NCBI GenBank assembly: GCA_022448315.1 | Contig: JAKVCA010000031.1 | Coordinates: 20,778-84,777, forward strand | DNA length: 64,000 bases | Origin: Pirellulaceae bacterium | GTDB taxonomy: Bacteria; Planctomycetota; Planctomycetia; Pirellulales; Pirellulaceae | Reading direction: 5' to 3' | Part shown: one piece after another, positions 1 through 7,126 of the stretch | Layout: every line of letters starts with the position of its first letter | Position numbering within the stretch: the first letter of the stretch is position 1 | Program-made: the position numbers and the translations under genes | The notes under the pieces: generated by a model | The model's database searches: none | Told to the model about the DNA's origin: nothing | The model's input: only the letters and a program-made list of their open reading frames with translations

Positions 1-63
1 AGCTGGTTTTATCGCAGCAGCTGGTTTTACCGTGTGCCCAAGCCCTGTGTTCGTCGATTTTGA
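1..63 (+). CDS. C-terminal tail of a gene cut by the window edge (possible)
   Basis: Frame 1 is open from the first base to a TGA at 61-63 and would encode a 20-residue tail. It begins with two copies of a 6-residue unit, S-W-F-Y-R-S then S-W-F-Y-R-V, encoded by an 18-bp tandem repeat. Between the copies the Tyr codon (tat/tac) and the Arg codon (cgc/cgt) change synonymously, which hints at selection on protein. The next gene follows 78 bp downstream on the same strand. The piece is too short to assign a family, and it could be chance. Confidence 0.3.
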   Translation, partial: SWFYRSSWFYRVPKPCVRRF

Positions 64-141
64 TTGCTTTTCACCAAACGAAATCGGTGCGCGGTTGTCG
101 GGCCCGATTTCCTCCTAATAATGCCGACGGAGGGTTAGTTG

Positions 142-813
142 ATGGAGACAGAGGAGAAAGCGCGAGATCGTATCGTCGTGGTGCATGGGCTAGGGGCCAA
201 CAATGGCACGACCTGGCTGCTTTCACGCCGCTTGCGGGCGCGTGGATATGATGTGACCCAATTCGGCTACCCCTCGTTGTTTCAATCCATCGAGGGTTTG
301 GCCGAACGCTTCGAGGCGAGACTGCGTCGCCTCGTCGAGCAGGATAGCCAACGGCCTTTGCATCTTGTGACCCACAGCATGGGCGGGATTCTAACTCGTA
401 TTGTGCTCGGAAAATTCCAGCCCGAGTGTCTCGGTCGTGTGGTGATGCTCGGTACTCCCAATCAGGGCTCGCACGCTGCCCGTAAAGTGGCACCCTATTT
501 TGGGCGTCTATGTTACCCGCTCGTGCAACTGAGTGACGCGCCAGAAAGTGTCATCCACGAGGTCAATATTCCACAGAATGTTCCCATTGGAATCATTGCA
601 GGAACTCGTGATCGGGTGGTGGAACTTTCAGCGACCCACCTCCCGGTTGAATCCGACCACCACACCGTTCCGACCGGGCACGGGCGTTTGTTACTTCGCA
701 TCGATGTCGTGGAGCAAGTGGTGCACTTTTTGCAGAACGGCACATTTTCCGGAAATTCGGATTCCACGGCACAACAAGAGGCCTCAGAAACCCATCTGGC
801 GAAGCCTGTCTGA
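142..813 (+). CDS. alpha/beta hydrolase, lipase-like
   Basis: A 223-residue alpha/beta-hydrolase-fold protein. The oxyanion-hole region V-V-H-G-L-G lies near the N-terminus. The nucleophile elbow reads T-H-S-M-G-G with Ser79, followed by V-M-L-G-T-P-N-Q-G-S, as in lipases related to PGAP1 and LipB. Likely acid and base residues are in the G-T-R-D-R-V segment and the late D-H-H-T/G-H-G-R segment. I chose the ATG at 142 over the TTG at 139 because a GGAGGG ribosome-binding site lies about 9 bp upstream. No signal peptide is visible, so a cytoplasmic esterase or lipase is likely; the substrate is unknown. The following gene starts 52 bp later on the same strand. Confidence 0.85.
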   Translation: METEEKARDRIVVVHGLGANNGTTWLLSRRLRARGYDVTQFGYPSLFQSIEGLAERFEARLRRLVEQDSQRPLHLVTHSMGGILTRIVLGKFQPECLGRVVMLGTPNQGSHAARKVAPYFGRLCYPLVQLSDAPESVIHEVNIPQNVPIGIIAGTRDRVVELSATHLPVESDHHTVPTGHGRLLLRIDVVEQVVHFLQNGTFSGNSDSTAQQEASETHLAKPV

Positions 814-865
814 CTCGTTACGATGGTTCAGAAATCGGCTCGTGTGGATCTGAGAAGCTGGGAAG

Positions 866-2068
866 GTGGTTGTGGCGATAGACGGCGTGACATTTCCTGT
901 TTACATGGACAATCAATCGACCACTCGCGTCGATCCTCGTGTTGTTCAGGCCATGTTGCCCTGCTGGACGGAGAATTATGGGAACGCGGGGAGCCTTCAC
1001 CATGCTTTGGGTGAAGCGGCCAAAAATGCCATCGAAGAGTCACGGGCCAAGATCGCTCGATCGATCGGTGCGCGGGCAGAGGAAGTGATCTTCACGAGTG
1101 GTGCAACTGAATCGAACAACTTGGCGATTCGTGGGGTCAGCCTGCATCCCAGAAATCGCAGGCGGCATCTGGTCAGTGCCCTTACTGAGCATCATGCGAC
1201 ACTGACACCACTGCGTCGTCTTCAGCAAAGTGGATTTGATCTGACGCTGCTCTCTGTTCTACCGGCTGGACACGCCGAGGCAGGTCGAATCGAACTGCAG
1301 CAGGCAGAAGAGGCGATTACTGACCAAACCGGACTGGTTAGCCTGATGTTGGCGAATAATGAGATTGGCGTCATCCAGCCCGTTTCTCAGATTGCTCATC
1401 TCGCACACCAGCAAGGCGCGTTAGTTCACTGCGATGCGACACAGGCCGTTGGGAAAATGAATCTCAACGTGCAGGATCTGGGGGTCGATTTGATGAGCTT
1501 TACGGCCCACAAAATGTACGGTCCGAAAGGCGTCGGCGCCCTTTATATCCGGGGGGGGAGGCCGACAGTAAAGCTGTTGCCGCAAATCGAAGGAGGCGGC
1601 CAAGAAGGGGGCTTTCGAAGCGGGACGTTGAATGTTCCCGGGGTCGTGGGGTTCGCGGAAGCACTGACGATTTCCCTCCAAGAGTTGACGGCAGAGCAGT
1701 CGCGGCTGCGACAACTCAGGGGACAGTTATGGAAGGGGCTGAGAAGGGATATGCCCGAATTGACTCTGAATGGCCCCGATGTTGAAAGGGACGAGATGAG
1801 ACTGCCGGGAAACCTCAATTGCTCTTTCCCTGGCTTCGACGGTCAAACCCTTCAGCTGAATATGCCACAGCTCGCAATCTCGAGTGGCGCAGCGTGTTCC
1901 TCAAGTCAGCCAGAGCCCAGCCACGTTCTAGGTGCACTTGGGATCGATGAGGACGCCATTCGGTCGAGTCTTCGGTTCGGTCTTGGTCGGTTCAACACTT
2001 CAGCCGAAGTGGAGTTCGCTTGCCAACACATCTCAGACGCCATGGACCGGATAAAAAGTATGCTCTGA
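866..2068 (+). CDS. cysteine desulfurase (NifS/IscS family)
   Basis: A class V PLP-dependent aminotransferase that removes sulfur from cysteine for Fe-S cluster or thio-cofactor assembly. It shows the N-terminal substrate loop Y-M-D-N-Q-S-T-T-R-V-D-P, the T-S-G-A-T-E-S-N-N-L-A PLP-phosphate motif, the PLP lysine K216 in T-A-H-K-M-Y-G-P-K-G, and the persulfide cysteine C344 in S-G-A-A-C-S-S-S. The length of 400 residues is normal for the family. The start is a GTG; a GTG at 872 is better placed behind the GGGAAGG ribosome-binding site. No IscU, IscA or SufU partner follows, so it appears to stand alone, and the pathway (general Fe-S versus tRNA thiolation) cannot be decided. Confidence 0.92.
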   Translation: MVVAIDGVTFPVYMDNQSTTRVDPRVVQAMLPCWTENYGNAGSLHHALGEAAKNAIEESRAKIARSIGARAEEVIFTSGATESNNLAIRGVSLHPRNRRRHLVSALTEHHATLTPLRRLQQSGFDLTLLSVLPAGHAEAGRIELQQAEEAITDQTGLVSLMLANNEIGVIQPVSQIAHLAHQQGALVHCDATQAVGKMNLNVQDLGVDLMSFTAHKMYGPKGVGALYIRGGRPTVKLLPQIEGGGQEGGFRSGTLNVPGVVGFAEALTISLQELTAEQSRLRQLRGQLWKGLRRDMPELTLNGPDVERDEMRLPGNLNCSFPGFDGQTLQLNMPQLAISSGAACSSSQPEPSHVLGALGIDEDAIRSSLRFGLGRFNTSAEVEFACQHISDAMDRIKSML

Positions 2069-2111
2069 CCGACGCACCAGATGCTGTAATGTGTCACCAC
2101 GTTCGATCACG

Positions 2112-2150
2112 AAAAAACGGCCGCTCGATTCCTCAAGCGGCCGTTTATCT
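2112..2150. terminator. bidirectional intrinsic terminator
   Basis: An 11-bp perfect stem (AAACGGCCGCT at 2115-2125 with AGCGGCCGTTT at 2136-2146) and a 10-nt loop. An A-run precedes it and T-rich sequence follows. It lies between the convergent cysteine desulfurase and metalloprotease genes and can serve both. Confidence 0.85.
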
Positions 2151-2215
2151 TTCTTTTCGCGTGAGTCGGGCCGACCGGCGAAGGGTGGCTCAATCACGAC
2201 ATTGTCGGCATGCGA

Positions 2216-4990
2216 TCAAGACGCGTTGTAGATAAAGTCTGCATCCAACGCACTCTCGATACGACGACTTGCTTCGAGCAGGTGAGCTCTGGAGTAGGCA
2301 TCCAGCTTATCTCCACCCTTCTCCAAGGTTCCGTCAATCTTGCCTTTCAATGTCTCCAATTGAACCATCGCAAGTGTTGCGATCGGTTTGTAAGCCGCGT
2401 TTGATCCATTCGCCTGCATCATCAAGTCGATTAAACGCTCAAGATGCTCTCGCTGGAGATTGCGACGAAGGCTGGAAAGTAGGGGTTTGCGGGCGGTGTA
2501 CTGCTGGTCCCCAACCTGCCCCATCTCTGACCAGATTTCATCACTGAGCGTCTGCATCATTTCTGGAAGCGTCAACGCATCTTCGTCCGTAGGGACTCGA
2601 AATTCGTTGTCGTACACGCCTCGCAAGGTCGAGGGATTCATCAGGGCGGTCATGGCCGAAGCCTGAATGCCCATGATACGATCGTGAATCGGCCATGCAG
2701 GGCTGCTCGAAGCCGAGGAAGCGCCGCGATCAAGCCACTTGTCGGACGTCATGTATCGCAGCAGTTCTGGGGTCAGACCGTAATTTTCATCACGAAACGT
2801 GGTTTCCATCACGAACTTTAGCGCCGCACGTTGCTGGGAAACTGGAACGACCTGCAGCGGGGCTTGAGCGTCCGGATCACCCTTCTTATTGCGATTTACA
2901 AAGGTCCCACCGATCCAATTCGCCATCATGCTCGTGGCTCGAGTTTGCATCGACAGAGTCATTTCATATCCACTGCGTGCTTTGGACCAGCTGTCTCCGT
3001 CCTTGACGTACTCGTCCAAGATCTTGCCTCGGTGGTATACCGCAAGTCGCATCTGTTCTTTGGCATAGTCAAGAGGATCTTTGCCAAAGTCATAACGTCG
3101 TGCCAAAGGATCGGGACCCGAGGTATCCTCATCCGTCGCGTAGGCCAAGCCTGGTTCAGTGCAGCGTTTGAGGATTCCGCTTAGATCATTGTCAAAAGTG
3201 TAACCATATTCGATCGCCCAGTAATCGTAGGGGCCGAGTCCGATCATTGCGAAATCACCTTGGACCTCGCCGGATTCAAGGTGATAGTTGACCGGTAGGT
3301 AATCCATGACCGAGGCGGCGAAGGGTTGTTTGCCCTTGACTTCGTTGCTGTTGATTTCCGCGAGAGAATACTGTGCCGAAGCTCTAAAGTTGTGCCGAAG
3401 GCCCAGGGTATGGCCCACTTCGTGCGCGACGAGATCCGCAAGGAGAGGGCCAACGAAAGACTCTGGAATTCCATCAAGCAGCGGTTCGCTGGGCGTTTCG
3501 CCCTCTTCAACAGCGGCCAGTGACATCATCATCCGCTTGAGTGCGACATCAAAGCTCCGTCCGTCTGCCGCCATGCAGAGTCCATTAACCTGACTGGTGC
3601 GACCGATGAGGCCGTCGTAGATGTCATCTCCCAGCATTTTCGACTGACGATTGCCCAACGCGTGACCGGAAAAAGGAAGTGCGGCCTGCGCCGAAATCTC
3701 TCGCTGAACTTGACTTCGCTCAGCCGGATTGGCGAAGCGGACGCGGGGGTCCCAATTGGGGTGATCCGCAAGCCATGCTAACGTTTCGGCGCTCATCCCC
3801 TCCATTGCGAGTTTGGGCATGATCTCGTTGAATTGCACATCAAAATATCGAATCCAGCCATCCGTGAGAATGATATCTGCGTCGAGGATTTCGCCCGTCA
3901 CCGGGTGGACTCGACTCGGCCCAATGGCCGTGCCAATGTCATTGTTCAACCACCGGATGAAGTTATACCGCACGTCCTCCGGGTCGAGATCCATGTAGGC
4001 GCCCGTCTGGGAGTCCTGGTAGTAGACCTCGACCGCGTTTGAGATGCCTACTTTCTCAAATGCATCGTTCCAAAATTCTACCCCTTCACGCACCCAGCGG
4101 CGGTACCGCACAGGCGTGGTGTGCTCAAGATAAAACACGATGGGCTTTTTAGGCGGGCTTACAGCTAGAGATGGATCTCGTTTTTCAAGATGCCACCGAT
4201 TGATGTAACGAATGGCGACTTCGTCATCTTTGTATTTTCCGAGGTCACGGTAAGAGGTCGTGAAATACCCGACTCTCTCGTCCGCTTTTCGGGGCCTGTA
4301 CGACGATCCATCTGGAACCAGGCTGAATGAATATGAGAGCACCTGAAGATGCCCATCGGTTGCCGGTACTTCGAACGCAACTTCAACATTTTGCGGAAAA
4401 GCTTTCGCCTTCACGATTTTTGAGAGTTGGGGACGTAAGGTTCGTCCTGATCCGCCGAAGAACACCGAAGCCTGATTGACAAGGATGGCGTCCAAGTCGA
4501 TGACGGGGCCACCGCGAGGGACAAAGGTCACAATGGGTACATCGAGAAGGACCGTATCCGTAAAGAGTCGCTTCACCGAGCTTTTCGATTCAGGATCCCC
4601 GGTGGAACGAACGTCCATGTTGGGTGCAATGAGGGCCAGCCGATTACCGTATTGCCGCCAATAGACGTAGTAATCGTCAGCTTGAAGTCCCGCGTAAAGG
4701 TTGCCGCTGCTGACCGTGGTCGCGATGAAGTGTCTTTGTCTGGCGAAGTCCTTCGGTAATTCGGCCAGCATCTGACCGTCCTTGTCTTTTCGCCAAAGGG
4801 TGTAAAAACTCGGCCTACCGTCGGTGGTCGAGACGACTTTGGTGTAGCCTGCGGTCACCTTGTCAATGGACGGGAATTCAGAGCCTGGTATGGGTGGACC
4901 TGTTTGGCAATAGGCTAATGGGGCGAGCCCGATGAATCCGCCGATCGTGAGAATGGCGACACTCCAGCGAACGACTTTGGCTTTGAGCAT
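2216..4990 (-). CDS. exported zinc-dependent metalloprotease (DUF5117/DUF4953 type)
   Basis: A 924-residue secreted protein with a signal peptide in residues 1-29 (hydrophobic core after K-A-K-V-V-R, ending L-A-Y-C-Q). The DUF5117-like N-terminal half carries the Y-V-Y-W-R-Q-Y-G-N-R-L-A stretch. The catalytic region has the extended zinc motif H-E-V-G-H-T-L-G-L-R-H-N-F starting at about residue 523, with a Met-turn-like V-M-D-Y-L about 30 residues later, as in metzincins. Such proteins are common in Planctomycetes and Bacteroidetes and are presumed periplasmic or extracellular proteases of unknown substrate. It is monocistronic, divergent from the enolase-superfamily gene and convergent with the cysteine desulfurase gene. 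Confidence 0.9.
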   Translation of the reverse strand: MLKAKVVRWSVAILTIGGFIGLAPLAYCQTGPPIPGSEFPSIDKVTAGYTKVVSTTDGRPSFYTLWRKDKDGQMLAELPKDFARQRHFIATTVSSGNLYAGLQADDYYVYWRQYGNRLALIAPNMDVRSTGDPESKSSVKRLFTDTVLLDVPIVTFVPRGGPVIDLDAILVNQASVFFGGSGRTLRPQLSKIVKAKAFPQNVEVAFEVPATDGHLQVLSYSFSLVPDGSSYRPRKADERVGYFTTSYRDLGKYKDDEVAIRYINRWHLEKRDPSLAVSPPKKPIVFYLEHTTPVRYRRWVREGVEFWNDAFEKVGISNAVEVYYQDSQTGAYMDLDPEDVRYNFIRWLNNDIGTAIGPSRVHPVTGEILDADIILTDGWIRYFDVQFNEIMPKLAMEGMSAETLAWLADHPNWDPRVRFANPAERSQVQREISAQAALPFSGHALGNRQSKMLGDDIYDGLIGRTSQVNGLCMAADGRSFDVALKRMMMSLAAVEEGETPSEPLLDGIPESFVGPLLADLVAHEVGHTLGLRHNFRASAQYSLAEINSNEVKGKQPFAASVMDYLPVNYHLESGEVQGDFAMIGLGPYDYWAIEYGYTFDNDLSGILKRCTEPGLAYATDEDTSGPDPLARRYDFGKDPLDYAKEQMRLAVYHRGKILDEYVKDGDSWSKARSGYEMTLSMQTRATSMMANWIGGTFVNRNKKGDPDAQAPLQVVPVSQQRAALKFVMETTFRDENYGLTPELLRYMTSDKWLDRGASSASSSPAWPIHDRIMGIQASAMTALMNPSTLRGVYDNEFRVPTDEDALTLPEMMQTLSDEIWSEMGQVGDQQYTARKPLLSSLRRNLQREHLERLIDLMMQANGSNAAYKPIATLAMVQLETLKGKIDGTLEKGGDKLDAYSRAHLLEASRRIESALDADFIYNAS

Positions 4991-5546
4991 TCCTGGATCC
5001 CTTCTGGTTGAGACTAATGAATTTAGGATGAATCTCTGACGATGCCGCTGGCGGCGTCGTTCGGTTTTTGGGTTGGCTTCAAATCAGTCCGGTCGGGGGA
5101 GGCGTCCCCCGACTCTTCCGGGAGGTGGAAGTTTATTTTGTCTGAGGTGCAGGTTTTCAGTTGGATTGGGTGAAGCGTTTTTACGGATTTTCCCAATATT
5201 TCTAGCATCTTTAACAGACTCCAGGGATGCAACCCGTTTTTTGTCATTTGAACGAGGAGAACTCCTCATTACCAGCGTCTCTGCCTTGAATCGAAAGGAA
5301 GCTCAACAGGTGAAATCGCGGTGGCCATCACCGATTGAAGTCCTTTACGCTTGGTTTCACTGCAGTAGTTCGACGACCTTACGTTCCGGCGTGAAACCGT
5401 GTTTCGGGCTCAAAGGCAACAAGAACCCCCTCTGCATGGGACATCCAGAATTTGCGTCGGTGCGGGCCTCAGCCGTACCATGGGGCTTGCTGTATGCGAC
5501 TATGGTCAGGCAGTCGCGCCCCGAACGTTCACGCGAGGATGAAGCC
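4991..5546. other. divergent intergenic region with two hairpins
   Basis: 556 bp separate the divergent metalloprotease and enolase-superfamily genes. An imperfect 8-bp stem with a 2-nt loop lies at 5041-5058 and is followed by a T-run. A perfect 8-bp stem with a 4-nt loop, TCGGGGGA-GGCG-TCCCCCGA, lies at 5093-5112. The plus frame is open from 5073 into the downstream gene, but that stretch reads as non-coding. Promoters for both genes must lie here, but I could not pick them confidently. Confidence 0.5.
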
Positions 5547-6980
5547 ATGAGACAGAAGAGTGAAACACATAATAGAGATTGCTCGTTGATTCAGGGGACT
5601 CAGAATCGCCGGCAATGGCTCTCAAACTCGCTCCTCGGCGCAGGGAGCATCGCTCTTTCCGGCCTCCCTTTTCGAACGAACCTCGAAGCGGCGGAACTGT
5701 CTCCGGAAGTGCTGTCGTCTTACTCGGCTTTCAACGTTAAAAGCGTCGATCGCCGCACCGTGAAACTTCAGTATCGCCCTGTGACTCGCCGGGCAATGGA
5801 TCGCGAGTTACCTCATTGGCGCTACACCGAGATCTGTTCGGTTGAACTCGAAAATGGAACCGTAGGGCATGGTGAGACTCTTCTTTTCTACACTTGGGGG
5901 GTACCCTCTGACGAGGCCGTTGGCTCCTGCTTGGGTAAGAATGCGGCAGCACTCATGTGGAGCGATTCGCTTGGTGCGGGGCTGCAAATGGCCATGTTTG
6001 ATGCCGTCGCGAAATCGCTCGGCGTTCCCGTTCATCGCCTACTCGGGCAACAATGTCATTCCAAAACTCCACTGTCATGGTGGAACATCGATATGCCTCC
6101 CGCCGATATGGCATCTGAATGTGCCACGGCGCTGAAACAGGGTTACCTCTCCTACAAGACGAAGGGGCGTCCGTGGTATGACCTTTGGGCGCAGCTTGAG
6201 CAGAGCACCAAGGTGGTGCCCGATCATTTCAAAATTGACATGGACTTCAACGATACGTTGCTGGACGCCGAGCGGGCGATTCCCATTTTGAAAGAGCTTG
6301 AATCGTACCCTCAGGTCGATATTTATGAGTCGCCCATTCCACAGGGGGACGTTCCCGGAAACAGGGCAATCTGTGATGCGACCAAAGTCAACATCGCGAT
6401 GCACTACGGCACACCGGATCCCGATGTTGTGGTGCGCGAGGGGGCTTGTGATGGCTTCGTGGTGGGCGGCGGCGCCCAGCGAGTGATGCAGGCGGGGCAA
6501 TTTGCTGGCGAGGTGAACATGCCGTTTTGGCTGCAGTTGGTAGGTTCAGGGCTCACGGCAGCTTATTCCCTGCACTTTGGAGCGGTTCTCAAACAGGCGA
6601 CATGGCCGGCCGTCAATTGCCACCAGCTTTATGCGCACGATTTGTTGGCCGACTCCCTCAAGGTGATTGATGGTCACGTCGCGGTGCCTGAGACCCCTGG
6701 GATTGGATACGAAATCGACTGGGATGAGGTCGCTCGACGAGAAGTGCCCCGACCTCTCAAGCGACCCGAACCGCGCAGATTACTTCAAGTGTCCTGGACC
6801 GACGGTCGTATCATGGATATCGCGAGTGATGGCGAAGTGAACTTTGTTTTGCGGCTTGCGATGCAAGGCAAGATGCCCTTCTTCGAGAGAGGGGTGTCCA
6901 CGAGTGTCGTCGCTGATGATGGAACGGCGAAGTGGCAGGAACGATACCTTCGTGCTCAAACGCCCCAAGTCAGGAAGTAA
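5547..6980 (+). CDS. Tat-exported enolase-superfamily (mandelate racemase/muconate lactonizing-like) protein
   Basis: A 477-residue protein. The ATG at 5547 is preferred over an upstream open frame from 5073 because GAGGA lies 7 bp before it and a twin-arginine signal (N-R-R-Q-W-L-S then a hydrophobic segment) follows within 30 residues. The barrel shows the K-x-K catalytic motif (K204, K206), a first metal-ligand strand F-K-I-D-M-D-F-N-D (D231, D233) and a second ligand strand Y-E-S-P-I-P (E261). The third acidic ligand expected after the next strand is not evident; the sequence there is I-A-M-H-Y-G (H286). Family members abstract a proton alpha to a carboxylate with Mg2+. The substrate is unknown, and the third-ligand change makes classical chemistry uncertain. 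Confidence 0.85.
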   Translation: MRQKSETHNRDCSLIQGTQNRRQWLSNSLLGAGSIALSGLPFRTNLEAAELSPEVLSSYSAFNVKSVDRRTVKLQYRPVTRRAMDRELPHWRYTEICSVELENGTVGHGETLLFYTWGVPSDEAVGSCLGKNAAALMWSDSLGAGLQMAMFDAVAKSLGVPVHRLLGQQCHSKTPLSWWNIDMPPADMASECATALKQGYLSYKTKGRPWYDLWAQLEQSTKVVPDHFKIDMDFNDTLLDAERAIPILKELESYPQVDIYESPIPQGDVPGNRAICDATKVNIAMHYGTPDPDVVVREGACDGFVVGGGAQRVMQAGQFAGEVNMPFWLQLVGSGLTAAYSLHFGAVLKQATWPAVNCHQLYAHDLLADSLKVIDGHVAVPETPGIGYEIDWDEVARREVPRPLKRPEPRRLLQVSWTDGRIMDIASDGEVNFVLRLAMQGKMPFFERGVSTSVVADDGTAKWQERYLRAQTPQVRK

Positions 6981-7126
6981 GCAGATCCTTGTGGGGGTGG
7001 AGGTCAGGTCCATTGAATGCCTGACGATCGGTCTCGCGTCATCCTCCATAAATTCAAGTCCGCTCCTCTGCCGGATTTTTTGGAGAGTCGCAGCACGATC
7101 CATCATGAAGATTTCAAAGGTGATCC

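Noticed and set aside
5073..5546. An in-frame extension of 158 codons upstream of the enolase-superfamily gene
   Set aside because: It reads as low-complexity and non-coding, and the Tat signal and ribosome-binding site support the ATG at 5547.
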